From Bufo bufo (Eukaryota; Chordata; Amphibia; Anura; Bufonidae): 64,000 bases of DNA. This document shows positions 10,756 to 21,602 of this stretch, one piece after another; position 1 is the first letter of the stretch; the number at the start of each line of letters is the position of its first letter. Location of the stretch: the NCBI RefSeq assembly GCF_905171765.1, contig NC_053390.1, positions 576,936,471 through 577,000,470 of the forward strand, written 5' to 3'. The position numbers and the translations under genes are program-made. Under the pieces are notes generated by a model. The model was not told the origin of the DNA. It did not search any database and was given only the letters and a program-made list of their open reading frames with translations.

Positions 10756-11069
10756 AATTCGCGGCCTCCGATCTCTGAATCTCTTCCTGGTTCCTGCATG
10801 TATGGTCCTATGATGTGTTATTGCATTCCACACAGTGCTTACATCCCCAATTACAGATCAATGGACAAATCGATTAGTTGTGTCCCATCTAGGTAGGAAA
10901 ACTTTATAGTGGATTATATCATACCTATGGTTATACAATAAACCGTAGTGAGTTTGCCCTCACTTCTCATTAATATAGATCAGGGCATACCTATCACAGG
11001 CATATATATTAATGCCTCATAAATCATACCCAGCAAGAGATTTGTAAAGAGATAGGATATAGGAAAATT

Positions 11070-11880
11070 CTATTGATGGGCCAGTAGTATGGGCCAATAT
11101 CTATTAAGCACCCTCATAATATCTTGGTTAGCTGAATCATAGGTAGAAATAATGCGGGGTGATTGTGTCTTATCTAGGTATCTTTGTATCGGAACCAATA
11201 GACTAGTGCGATCCTGGATAGCTGCGTGTTTGAAGGCTCGATTTAGATATTCCTGCTGGTAGCCCCTTTCTCTAAATCTTGTTTGTAATTTCTTTGCTTC
11301 CTTGAAGAAGGCTTGATTGTCCGAACAATTCCTTCGTGCACAGAGATATTGTCCCCTCGGTATTCCTCTTTTGAGGGGGACCGGATGGTGACTATCCCAG
11401 TGCAAGAGGGAATTGGTAGCGGTCGTCTTTCTAAACATATTGGCCGATAATCTATCTCCGCAAATCGTAACACGCACATCCAGGAAGGCAATCGTCCTTG
11501 GATCGATCTCTGATGTAAATCGAAGACCTATATTGTTCACATTGAGCTCGACAATGAATCTGTCAAATTCGTCCGACCCACCCTTCCAGACCAGAAACAC
11601 GTCGTCTATATAACGTGTCCAGACCAGAATTTTGTCTGTCCACCACATGTTCTGGTCTGGAAAGATATGGGTATCCTCCCACCAGCCCAGGAAGAGGTTG
11701 GCATATGAGGGGGCACAGGGACTCCCCATTGCCGTCCACCTGAGCTGGTGGAAGAACCGCCCATTAAATATATATTGCTCTGCACTGTAGTATATGGTTC
11801 TGATGGGATAGTATTTTTTGCCTCGCCTTCTGTAAATTTGGACCTGCCTACAACATTGGGCCACTTTTAGTTTTTTTTTC
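11070..11880 (-). pseudogene. Penelope-like reverse transcriptase fragment
   Basis: The frame encodes the core of a PLE reverse transcriptase: MGSPCAPSYANLFLG, the catalytic motif RYIDDVFLVW (the two Asp residues intact), then FTSEIDPRTIAFLDV, the PLE-typical HHPVPLKRGIPRGQ and RRNCS, and the thumb-like 'FRERGYQQEYLNRA'. Such elements prime reverse transcription at chromosome ends or nicks. The frame stops at 11070 after 'RVLNRYWPILL' and the GIY-YIG domain expected next is absent. About 35 residues encoded upstream (11880-11984) do not look like reverse transcriptase and seem to come from a neighbouring repeat. The fragment is truncated at both ends. Confidence 0.85.
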
Positions 11881-12045
11881 AGGGCCACTTTATGTTCCCA
11901 ATTCGTGCAGGAAACACTGTAGATAAAGAAAATGCAGAAGGGCTCCAGCATCCAAATTTTCTGTGTCTTTATTTGACAAATCACTTAAAATTCCATACAG
12001 GAAACATCTACAGTTAACGTGTTTCAGCTAACTCAAGTAACCTTA

Positions 12046-12290
12046 GGCCTGTTTCACACTTGTGTTGTTAATTTTGGTTTTGAGATCCAGCAGAGAATTT
12101 GGATTTTTCACATCATGATGCATCCGTTCCGTGAGGATGCAGTTGTGTGAAATCATAACGGAACAAACCAGATCTGTCACTAAATACATTGAAAGTCAAT
12201 GGGATCCTAAAAACCTTATCCGTCACCATTGACTTACATTTTTTTTAATGATGGATCCTTTTTTTTATGAAACGCAAGTGTAAAAAAGGC
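12046..12290. repeat. Decayed inverted-repeat element (GCCTGTTTCACACTTG ends)
   Basis: GCCTGTTTCACACTTGTGTT on the left is loosely mirrored by gcaagtgtaaaaaaggc on the right, with 'tccgttccgtgaggatgcag' hairpin words between. This resembles the Harbinger-type MITEs elsewhere in the window, but the ends are too decayed for a target duplication. Confidence 0.45.
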
Positions 12291-12414
12291 AATAGTGGTT
12301 GTTGACTGTACTTTCAGAGTGGATTCTGCAATCAAATATAATGCCCTAAAACATTTACAACTTTCAGAAGCAAAGATATTTACAGTTCTGAGTAAAAAAA
12401 AATTAAGTGAACCC

Positions 12415-12670
12415 TTTAGAGCCCTTTGTATGAAAGCTTGTTAGCGATAATCTGCCGCTGTAAAGGTGCCACCGACCACCCAATGAATGAGCAAAACGCT
12501 CATTCATTTGGTATTAGGATCGTTGCTGTCTAAACAACACTCTGTATAGGGACGAGCAAAGGCATTAGTAATGAAGTTTTCTCCTCCACTGATGAGCGAG
12601 TGATTGTGAGGAAGCAACGCTTCCCTCCAAACAATCGCTTGTCTCATTGGGCCATGTAAAGAGGCCTTTT
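12415..12670. repeat. Decayed dispersed repeat
   Basis: Shares phrases with 28975-29235, such as gttttctcctccactgatgagcgag against ctttctcctccactgagcaagcag and the matching cttcccTCC/accttcccg blocks. It appears to be the same old non-autonomous family. Confidence 0.4.
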
Positions 12671-13179
12671 GGAAGGACCTGGATTTCTGCATTGATTTGA
12701 TTGCTAATAAAATGTGGTCTGATTGCACTCAACTTCAGTTTTAAAAACAGGGACCATTGTCTTTATTATTTAGGGAATAATCTACCGAAAACTCTTTATG
12801 CCACTTTTATATGGAAGTACACCTGTCTCATCCCTAAATTCTGCCAGGCGGGTTACCTGTAATTTTCCTACTCTCTCATGCAGGAATGTTGCTAGATTAA
12901 AACATTTGGGGCCTGGGCCCCTGATGTTTTGTCCCAGGCACCGAATATCCTGCCTGCCAGCTAGATTCAACTGTATTGCCATCCTCAGGTGTGCAATACA
13001 ATTGTAATCTAATGCACTGGAAGAGCTGAAGGACCTGTGGTGACATCACAGGTCATGTGACTAGCAAAACAGGCAGTGATAGGAGAAGGACCTGCGATGA
13101 TGTCACCATCATGTGACCAGTGCAGGAGAGGAGGGCAGTGAAGAGGAGAAGAAGCTGTGGTGATGTCTGCTACATAAGG
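12671..13179. other. Unassigned stretch
   Basis: No gene seen. Includes 'cacaggtcatgtgactagc' and 'gatgatgtcaccatcatgtgaccagtgcag' phrases leading into the minisatellite. Confidence 0.3.
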
Positions 13180-13840
13180 AGAGGTAAGTGAAGGGAGATG
13201 CAGAGCAATGCTGGGAGTTATTAACTGGGACTGTATGTTAGGGCTGAAGGGAGGGATGTTATTTACTTGGAACTGTGTGTTGAAGGCAGCTGTGAGAGGG
13301 TTTTATGTTATTTACATGGGACTGTATGTCAGAGGGGACTGGGGGAGGCAGTGATGTTATTTACATGGGACTGTATGTTGATGATCAGCTGTGGGAGGGA
13401 GTGATGTTATTTACATGGGACTGAATGTTGAGGGGGCAATGTTATTTACATGAGACTGTATGTTGAAGGTGACTGGTGGGGGGGGAATGATGTTATTTGC
13501 ATGGGACTGAATGTTGAGGGCGATGTTTACATAGGATTGCATGTTGGAGGCGGCTGGGGAGGAGGTGATGTATTTTGGAGGGGGCTGTAGATAGAGAGGG
13601 ATGTTATTTACATGGGACTGTATATTGGAGGGGGCTGGAGAGATGGTTTAATATTATTTACATGGGACTCTATGGCGGAGGGAGGGAAATAGTGTTATTT
13701 ACATGGGACTGTATATTGGAGGGGCTGAAGGGAGGGAGTTATGTTATTTACATAGGATTGTATTTTGGAGGGGCCAGGAGAGATGGTATGATGTTATTTT
13801 CATGGGCTGTATGGTGGAGGGAGGAAAATAACTGCAGGGG
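13180..13840. repeat. Diverged minisatellite (ttatttacatgggactgtat)
   Basis: About a dozen irregular copies of a ~50-60-bp unit containing 'gatgttatttacatgggact' and 'gtatgttgaggggg'. Unit length varies, so the array is old. The long open frame across it is a by-product of the repeat. Confidence 0.8.
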
Positions 13841-13879
13841 GCACTGCAAATCCAGGGAAAATTATAGGCATTCTTATTA

Positions 13880-14260
13880 CTACTGGGTGCTCTATAGGAG
13901 GGATCCACCTTATTTATACTAAAACCACTATGGGGTCCTTATTTCTACTCAGGGGCCTGTAGATAGCTTTATTACCACTGAGGGAACAATAGGGGGCCTT
14001 ATTTCTACTGGGGGCTCTGTGGGTATTATTAATACTGATGGGCTCTTCTACTAATGGGGGCATTCTTGGGGAGCATTATCACGGTTGGGGCACTGTAGGG
14101 GTCAGTATTACTAATGGGGGAATTCTTGGGGACAATTATCACTGTTGCGGGCACTGTAGGGGGCAGTATTACTAATGAGAGCATTCTAGAAGGGAATTAC
14201 TATTGGTGGACTATGAGGAGCACTATTACGATGGGGTCACACAGTTTTCTTCAGATAGTA
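13880..14260. repeat. Second minisatellite (gggcattcttggggagcatt)
   Basis: About five or six diverged ~60-bp units with 'actaatgggggcattcttgg' and 'cactgtagggggcagtatta'. It directly follows the previous array. Confidence 0.7.
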
Positions 14261-14589
14261 GTATTTGGAGGTATTGGGGGGCACATCGAGCAGCAGGATA
14301 ACACTGTGGGGACTCCAGGTTAGGGGATGATGATAGAAATGTGAAGAAGCTAAGATGTCCGTGTGTTACACTCTGCAGAGACGAGGCGCGGCTGAAATAA
14401 ATTGTACGGACCAAGTGGAAAAGATGATGACAGCGAAGATCTACATCAGAGGAGACGTCACCTGGGAGGCCCTGGATGTTACAGGTATGTGCTGCTGTAT
14501 AGCAAGCACAGCAAAATGCAGTGTGTGGGGGGAGGCTGGATGGTGACTTAGAGAACTGGGCCATATTCATTGGGGATTGGGCACCGGAT

Positions 14590-15011
14590 CTTTTGAGACC
14601 CTAGCAATGCTTTCGTGGATAGGCAGAAAACACACTATTAAAATGGTTACCCCGCCTTGGATATTGTATTATTTTTGTTCCCTTCCTGTACCAGTTACGG
14701 TAACGGTTCTGCCGTCAAATCATTACAGAATGAAATCTTTCGCTTTTTGTGGGCGTATGAGAGACCTCGAATATCCAGGTCTATTATGCATTTACATAAG
14801 AGGATGGGTGGACTCTCAGTCACACATCTATATAAATACTATTTAGCAGCCAGACTATCACAATTAGTATCATTTCATGCGCTCCCTAATCCTCCACAGT
14901 GGGTTCTACTTGAATCCGATGTATTGATGCCAGTCTCCCCATTAGAGTTAATTTGGTCGCCTGATATCGCATTAGGGATAGTTGAACCCTCAGTGAAAAT
15001 CCCCTACCTTA
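14590..15011 (+). pseudogene. L1-like LINE ORF2 C-terminal fragment (5' part)
   Basis: The translation contains SLQNEIFRFLWAYERPRI, MGGLSVTHLYKYYLAARLSQ and QWVLLESD. This matches the region after the reverse transcriptase of L1/Tx1-type ORF2 proteins ('F.WG...PRI...L....GGL..P....YY.AA.L'). An upstream frameshift separates 'PPWILYYF' from this frame. The fragment is interrupted at 15012 by a Harbinger-type element and continues after 15316. Confidence 0.65.
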
Positions 15012-15313
15012 GGCCTCATGCACACGACTGTTCCATTTTTTGCGGTCCGCAAACCGGAAGCCGCCCGTGTGCCTTCCGCAATTTGCGGAACGGGCGGCCC
15101 ATTGTAGAAATGTCTATTCTTGGCCGCAAAACGGACAAGAATAGGACATGTTCTATTTTTTTGCAGGGCCACAGTATGGAGCAATGGATGTGGACAGCAC
15201 ACGGAGTGCTGTCCGTATCTTTTGCGGCCCCATTGAAGTGAATGGGTCCACATCCGAGCCTCCAAAACGGCGGCTCAGATGCGGACCCAAACAAAGGCCG
15301 TGTGCATGAGGCC
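15012..15313. mobile_element. PIF/Harbinger-type MITE with TTA target duplication
   Basis: Begins GGCCTCATGCACACGACTG and ends CGGCCGTGTGCATGAGGCC. TTA flanks both sides (15009-15011 and 15314-15316). The 3-bp TWA target and GG-starting ends fit PIF/Harbinger. The interior is a fold-back of 'tgcggtccgcaaa' words. Confidence 0.85.
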
Positions 15314-15316
15314 TTA

Positions 15317-15850
15317 TGTTGCAACTATAGAGGAAAGTTAAATTAAAATATAAATTACAAAGCCCAATCTCGTCATGTTCCCTATATTTAGAAACCCCCT
15401 CTTTCCACCTGGGTTATCACCAACATCGTTCGTTTAGACGGAACATGGTAAGCTATGTTATGTTGGTGACTTCTTAATCAACTCTAAACTCATGTCCAGA
15501 GCATACTTCCTTTCCATTTTCTCACCTCCAACTTCTGAACTCTTCAGAGTTACGCAAGTCTTAAATTTTTTATCTTCCCTGGTCTCAACAAGCTGCATAA
15601 TAGACTTCACAATGTTTTAAAGGCTCTGCAAAAATGGAGATTTGGAGAGGGGTATCCTCTCCCTTCTTTACTCTATTTTGAATTCACCACTTTCTGATAC
15701 CAAGTTAGCCTTTTTGCACGGCTGGGAGGTGGATTTGGGATAGACCCTCACTTTAGAGCAATGGCATGAATGTTGTATGACGATCAGTAAGTGAAGTTGA
15801 AGGGGACCTAATGGAGACCTCTTTAAAGCTACTCCACAGTAAACATCTGC
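15317..15850 (+). pseudogene. L1-like LINE ORF2 C-terminal fragment (3' part)
   Basis: Continuation of the interrupted LINE. Several frames with stops give phrases such as 'RAYFLSIFSPPTSELFR' and 'FLHGWEVDLG' followed by 'TLTLEQWHECC', which resembles the 'W..DLG..L....W' signature near the end of L1-type ORF2. Heavily decayed. Confidence 0.5.
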
Positions 15851-16274
15851 TCTGATGCCACACTACACACACAAGTCACTGCTCAGGTGAATAAAGGACA
15901 CCGATTTTTTTCACTTTTTTAATGTGCTGCTGTTTTTTTCTATATATTGTGTGGATTCACTCTGGTAGACAGGGTGTGCGGACGCAGTATAGAGGCATAT
16001 TACCAGTTCTTAAATCAAACATTCGTGTTTATTCATACATAAAGCAAAAACAAAATGTCACTTTGCAGTCTTGGTGTTAGTTCACGCACAATGGAAAGCC
16101 CACATAGCAAAAATCACCTTATTGGCAGTTCTGCCTCCAGCAGTCCATAGCAGGCATTTAGGGGGGGCCCGTTTCACCTACAGACGGGTCTCAGCCCTCC
16201 AGCATGGCACAAGCCTCAGCACCCAGCACATACACCTACTGAGCTCCACTGTCAGACTGAGGTAATCCTTCTCA
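15851..16274. other. Unassigned stretch before the LTR-like block
   Basis: No gene recognised. Contains 'tgtttattcatacataaagc' and a short GGGGGGG run near 16163. It may belong to a retroelement adjoining the LTR-like segment. Confidence 0.3.
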
Positions 16275-17221
16275 TGTCACGGGGCGCCAACGAGGTGCTT
16301 CTTCTCCCCGGTGCCCTGCAGTGGGATCGGAGCGAGGAGACGTGTGGCATTCTTGTCTCCAGAGTAACAAGGGGCAGGGAGGTCCCGGCCGCGCACGTCT
16401 CTCCAGCATGGCTGGCGTCCTCCGCTCCCATAGTAACAGGGCTGAGTCTGAGTGCCGAGCTGGGCCTTCGGCACTGAGCTGGATGCAGGAGAGCGAGTTA
16501 TGTGACGCTGGCCAAGTCGCATGACTCCTGCTCCTCACTATTTAACAGGCAGCCTGCTGGCCACAGGTTGCCTGTGATTAAGGTCCTTACCCTTGTGTAA
16601 ACTCCAGCGTATTTCCTCTGTTTTGATATTGACTCTCGGCTCGTGTATTGACTCATCTTCGTCTGCTCCTTGTGTGTTATGATATCTCCTAGTATTGACT
16701 CCCGGCTTGTGTTTTGACTCTTCCTTGCCCGCTCCTTGTGTCTGACTATTATCTCCTAGTTTGACTCCTGGCTCGTGTTTTGACTCTCTTTGCCTGGTCA
16801 TTGGTTCTGCTGTGACTTCCTGGTTTTGACTTCAGCTACCTGGACTTTCTGTATTGTGTGTCTTGTTTGTCCTTCCCGCACTTACGTAAGTTAGGGACCG
16901 CCGCCCAGTTGCGCTCCGTTATCTCGGACGGGTAAATGCAAGTAGGCAGGGACAGAGGCGTGGGTGGCAGTCAGTGGTGCACTTCTTCCTACCCCCCATG
17001 TGTGAAACCTCACCTGGCAGTGTGTGGATGGTTTTTAGGCCTGGCAAAACCTGGCCTGGAACATGGGGAGTAGTCACCCACCCAGCACTTTGACTACTTC
17101 CAGTAAGAGCTGTCCCGGATCAGCTATACAGCCATTCTAAGTATTAAGGTGTCAAACAGCAACTGCTGCTGACACATAAAAAACGTCTCCTACTCCACCG
17201 AGGCCAGGAACCTCGGTGACA
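16275..17221 (+). mobile_element. LTR-like segment, possible solo gypsy LTR
   Basis: Starts TGTCACGGGGCGCC and ends CCTCGGTGACA, giving TG...CA ends with a short inverted TGTCAC/GTGACA. It is GC-rich, with a TATA-like 'ctatttaacaggcagcctgc' near 16540 and tandem 'tgactcccggcttgtgtttt' units at about 16600-16800. Such ends fit gypsy LTRs, but no 5-bp target duplication is evident (ctca against cgta), so this is tentative. Confidence 0.4.
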
Positions 17222-17234
17222 CGTACGTTACCTA

Positions 17235-17472
17235 TCATCCACGATGATTACTTGTACAAATTTGAATATCAAAGATAACCTGAATAAATACAAAAAGCAT
17301 TTTTTTTATGATAATTTCATTTACTAAGGGAAAAAAAGCTATCCCAAACAACCTGGCCCTATGTGAAAAAATTATTGCCCCTTCCCCCATGAATTGACTG
17401 TGATTAACCATAATTTTTGGAAAGCTGAGTTCAATTTCACTAGCCACACCCAGGCCTGATTTCTGCCAGACC
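17235..17472 (+). mobile_element. Old Tc1-like element, 5' part
   Basis: The phrases 'cctgaataaatacaaaaagc', 'gtgaaaaaattattgcccc' and 'cacccaggcctgatttctgcc' are, from memory, typical of the 5' leader of a widespread vertebrate Tc1-like family. It is cut at about 17472 by inserted sequence that includes a fold-back element and resumes at about 18279. Confidence 0.55.
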
Positions 17473-17526
17473 TATCTTCAATAGATAAGGAAAAGTGAAT
17501 GGGCACTCTTATAGATGGAGTCGCAT

Positions 17527-18272
17527 AGACTGGGTGTAGTATGATAAAATTGATACGTTTTTAATAAATTGAATCAACTCACAGCAATAAACAATAATCT
17601 TAATGATCTAAAAAATAGATAAAAAAGAGCCGTAATTGCTCAATAAAACACTTTTTGTAAAAATAAATGATAAGATCGATAGGAACGGCATTGCCTTGTA
17701 TACTGCTACCCAACTTTGACCACATACTGCTGACCACCTATTACTATATATAAGTTGATATAATGTATACACAAGGTGTTACAATTTGTTCACTTCTATA
17801 AGAGATATAGATATATATATATTCTATCACCCCTTTTCTATTTTTTTATCTTTTTTCATCATTTTTTCTTTTTACACATTTTTTGGATTATACCAATCCT
17901 CTGCACCTTCCTTCAAATAGATACACCCGACCTGTGTATCATACTATTCACGCACTAGCGGCACCAGGAAAGCCGGTTGTAATATTCCAGCAATCTGTTG
18001 CGGGGACCTTCTTATACACCAATATAGGTGTTATACAACATTTGGACTAACCTCAACATAGGTTTCTCTACAATTCACAAATTGATCTGCCATTTGAACA
18101 TTATTTTACTGATTCATCATATTTACTTCATTTATTTTTACAAAAAGTGTTTTATTAACCATTTACGGCTCTCTTTTTATCTATTTTTTAGATCATTAAG
18201 ATTATTGTTTATTGCTGTGAGTTGATTCAATTTATTAAAAACATATCTATTTTATTATACTACACCCAGTCT
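17527..18272. mobile_element. Fold-back element with ~145-bp inverted repeats
   Basis: The arm 17527-17671 (AGACTGGGTGTAGTATGATA onward) is nearly identical to the reverse complement of 18126-18272. The arms include 'tgattcaatttattaaaaac' and 'gatcattaagattattgttt'. The ~455-bp centre is AT-rich and non-coding, with an (AT)n tract near 17810. It sits inside the old Tc1 copy. Target duplication not identified. Confidence 0.8.
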
Positions 18273-18278
18273 ACCAGA

Positions 18279-18650
18279 AAATCCTGAAGGAGAATGTCAT
18301 CAGTACGTGACCTTAAGCTCAAGCGTACTTGGGTTCTACAGCAGGACAATGATACAAAACACAAGAGCAAGTCCACCTCTGAATGGCTAAAAAACCTAAA
18401 TGAAGATTATAGGATGGCCTAGTCAAAATCTGGACTTAAATCTGATTGAGTACCTGCCTGTGGTATGACCTTAAACATGCCATTCATGCTCGAAAACCCT
18501 CCATTTTGGCAGAATTAAAACAATTCTGCAAAGAAGAGTGGGACAAAATTCCTCCACAGATATGTGAAAGACTTATTGCCAGTTATTGCAAACGCTTGAT
18601 TCCAGTTGTTGCCGCCAAGGATGACACAACCAGTTACATATATATGTAGT
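18279..18650 (+). pseudogene. Old Tc1-like transposase, C-terminal third
   Basis: The translation gives 'QQDNDTKHKSKSTSEWLKN' (second catalytic Asp region), a broken PDLNPIE block near 18430 and then WYDLKHAIHARKPS, 'LKQFCKEEWDKIPPQICERL' and VVAAKDDTTSY, the ordinary C-terminus of DD34E Tc1 transposases. Frameshifts and stops lie between these parts. The 5' two thirds of the gene are lost. Confidence 0.8.
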
Positions 18651-18739
18651 ACCAGTTATATATAGATATAGTATACATTTAAATCTCTGCTTTTTCTGAA
18701 TACAGTTGTACATGGGATCCATCTTATCAGTGATTGATA

Positions 18740-19330
18740 GCATTCCATTGCTGCAGGCCACCGCTGCTCAACTCACTGGTCCTGGGTTTCTGTGTCCCAG
18801 CGGGCCCGCCTGACATGGTTGTTCTATCCCTCCATGCAGGCCACTCCTCCTTTGCCTATAGGCCCCAAGCACTCCCTTTGGGTCTTAAAGGGCTATCACA
18901 TTCACCCTAATCTGCTCCAGCCTATGGCTGGCTACCTCAAGGTACTTAATTAATCTTCCCCTGTGGGAGGGTGCATGAGCAATAGGTTCTCTAACTTGCT
19001 AGTATCCCGCAAAGGTGTGCTTTTCCTGTTGTCTGTCCGTTTCCTGGTTTATAAGCCTTTGCTGTCTGTCCTTTGACTTTTTACTGTCCTACACGTACTC
19101 TGCTTGGTTTGACCCCAGATTGTCACTGACTACAATTTTGCGTGACCCTTCAGTGCCTTGCACCCCTGTGAATCAGCTGTTAATCATATAGAAACTACTC
19201 CAGGAGGTAGTGGCCTGGTGGCATCCTTACAGTGAAGCCCAGATCCGTGAATAGGGGTAAAGTGTGAAAATCAGAGGACTATCAGGATAATACCCTTAGG
19301 AGTAGCCCAAATCTAAATCCATTAATTAGC
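18740..19330. repeat. LTR-like or other retroelement segment
   Basis: Pyrimidine-rich block with phrases such as 'ccaggaggtagtggcctggtggcatcc' and 'ttgtctgtccgtttcctggtttataagcc' (a TATA-like stretch). It resembles frog gypsy LTRs in style, but borders are not visible and there is no coding part. Confidence 0.35.
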
Positions 19331-19339
19331 ACATCAGTC

Positions 19340-20111
19340 ACTCATTGTAATAGCTGTTCCCCTGCTTACCACCGCAGTCCCGGGCTCCGTGTTCCACGGT
19401 GATCTGCGGCCAGTGCTTCCCATTCACCTCTGCAGTCCTGGGCTCTGTCTGTGTAGGTACTGTTGTTCTGGGATCCGCTCCACAGTTTCCTCTCAGCCCT
19501 GGCCACAGCATGCTTGCTGCTTATTTCCTGTAGCACTTCCTTAAGGGCCGGCACGCGTCACTTCCTGGGCTTTATGGGTTGGGTCATGTGGACTTGCTGA
19601 CCAATCCTAGCCCTCCTGCACATATATAAGTGGCTCAGTCCCCTTCCCAGATGCCTCAGTGTCAAGGTTCTTGTGTCCTATTAAGGTGCCTGATATCCAC
19701 TTGTGTTCCTGGGTTCCTGACTCATACTTGTATTCCTGGACTCTGCTACCTATATGATCCCTGCCTGCTTGTCTTGACTCTCCTGTACCTGTACCGCCTG
19801 CCCTGACCTATTTCCTATTTGACTTCGCCTCTGCCTCATCCTTCGGTCCTGCACTGTTGCTCCTGGTTACGACTCACACTGCTCAAACCGCCTGTACTTC
19901 TGGTACCTTTCTCAGGTACCTCCTGGTCCGCCTGGACCAGCTGCCTCATGTGCCTATCCTCCTCAAGAGGTAGCGACCTGGTGTTCCCCTCGGGAAAAGG
20001 CTATCCTCACCATCAGGGGTACTGTGAATATCGAGGGGTTCACTTAGACAATGCCCTTAGAGAAGGTAGGACACGTGGCACAGTGGGTTCACACCCGCTG
20101 GTTCGTGACAC
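19340..20111 (+). repeat. Second LTR-like segment
   Basis: Runs from GC-rich 'ctgcttaccaccgcagtccc' through 'tcctgcacatatataagtgg' (a TATA-like box at about 19620) to 'ggttcgtgaca', a gypsy-LTR-like TGACA end near 20110. No matching start or target duplication found. Confidence 0.4.
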
Positions 20112-21109
20112 TGATATCTGTACATGGGTGCAGACTAAAGTTCAGAAAAGCATATAAATGTATAAATTATAAGTTATACTGAATATTTTCCCACAAAACT
20201 ATCTATCAATCTGCTCAGCTCCTCTTGCTCTATAACATGGTACACTGCATTTAGTGGTAGCAGGTAGAGATGAGCGAATAAAAAAAAAAATTGATTCAGC
20301 CGGTTCGCCAAATTTTTCGCAAAAATTTGTTTTGATCCGAATTTATTCGTGGCAAATTACATTAGCAAAACAGCTATTTCCTGGCTGCAGAGAGCCTTTA
20401 TAGTGGTATAGAACACTATGCCTTGCAGTAACACACATAGAGAGTCTGCTGTGGTAGGGAAACTGTGAGTCAGTATGACATGCAGATGACAGGCGTCGCT
20501 CTTAGAATCACTGCACACTTCACTTATTTGGGCAGTTACGGGGCCAAAACTGACCACATAACTTAAGTGTGAACTCAGCCTTACAGGTCAATGTTGGCGC
20601 CAAAAAGAAGCGCACTCCTTTTACACCGTCGGCAGCTGATTCCACATAGATGTCTACAGAACCTGTTCTATTAAGCGCTTATACAAGTAAAGCCCCCCTG
20701 ACAGAGTGGAGGGGGTGTCAGCAGTAAGTTTGTGTTGACATCACTGATTATTTTCCCCTTCCTCTGATCCGTCAGAACAGTAACCCCCAAAAAACGGATC
20801 TTGTCTGAGGAGCATCCACCTTCACTCGGTCAGCGTTTGGTCAGTACTCCATCAGTATTGCTAAAGCCCAAAAAAACAGGAGTGGATCCAAAACAGACAT
20901 GACACGTGAGCGGAATATTTGCAAGTCTTCTGTGTTTTGTACCCACTCCTGCTTTTGGCTGCAAAATCACAAGCCAATTCTGTTGGGACCATACAGGCCT
21001 TACAGCTGCTACATAGACAGGATCTGTTGTGCATCTCATTTTTCCTTCCTTCTGACAGATCAGAAGGGTCAAATAAATGATGATGTCAGCCAGGCTGAAA
21101 GGCAAAATG

Positions 21110-21440
21110 GCCCAGTCATGAAGTGGGGAGGGTGGGAACAGCATGAGAAGTCCACAGAGTGGCCCTATGACATAGTGGTGAGGTGGAAGCAGCATGAAGA
21201 GACCAAAGAGTGGCCCAATGACAGTGTGGAGGTGGCGGCAGCATCAGGAGGCCACAGAGTGGCACAATGACATAGTGTGGAGGTGGCAGTAGCATTAGGA
21301 GACCACAGAGTAGCAAGGTGACATAGTGTGGAGGTGGCAGCAGCATCAGGAGACCACAGAGTGCCAAGTTGACATAGTGCGGAGGTGGAAGCATCATCAG
21401 GAGACCACAGAGTGACCCGGTGACAAAGTGGGGAGGTGGG
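21110..21440. repeat. ~58-bp minisatellite in hAT 3' region
   Basis: Five to six copies of a unit containing 'gaggtggcagcagcatcagg' and 'gaccacagagtggcacaatg', each slightly different. It lies 3' of the hAT transposase remnant, paralleling the tandem arrays in the larger hAT copy at 30-38 kb. Confidence 0.85.
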
Positions 21441-21602
21441 TGGCAATACCAGTACCATCTGAAGATGGTGGGTGAAAGAAGGAGCACTTAGCATCAGATG
21501 TGTGGCATCAGGTGGATGGCAGCATCAGAATATTAGCTGAGGCAGGTAGCCAGAAGAAACCGGTCTCTTTTGTTAAAGTGTTGGTGTGGCACTATGGAGG
21601 AT

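Larger units (their letters stand above)
9293..11985 (-). mobile_element. Penelope-like element (PLE), decayed, minus strand
   Basis: Contains a PLE reverse-transcriptase remnant (11070-11880) and, on its 3' side, a non-coding tail with a hammerhead ribozyme motif (9826-9876) and an 88/89-bp tandem duplication (10561-10755). No GIY-YIG endonuclease is recognisable after the reverse transcriptase, so this part seems deleted. The right edge (about 11880-12045) carries what looks like the tail of another PLE-type copy ('ctgaaacacgttaactgtag' on the minus strand). Borders are approximate. Confidence 0.7.

Noticed and set aside
13575..13922. 115-codon frame rich in Gly/Tyr/Trp
   Set aside because: It is translation of the minisatellite 'ttatttacatgggactgtat'; not a gene.
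14657..15241. 194-codon frame as a host gene
   Set aside because: The N-terminal part is L1-like ORF2 and the C-terminal part is Harbinger MITE sequence.
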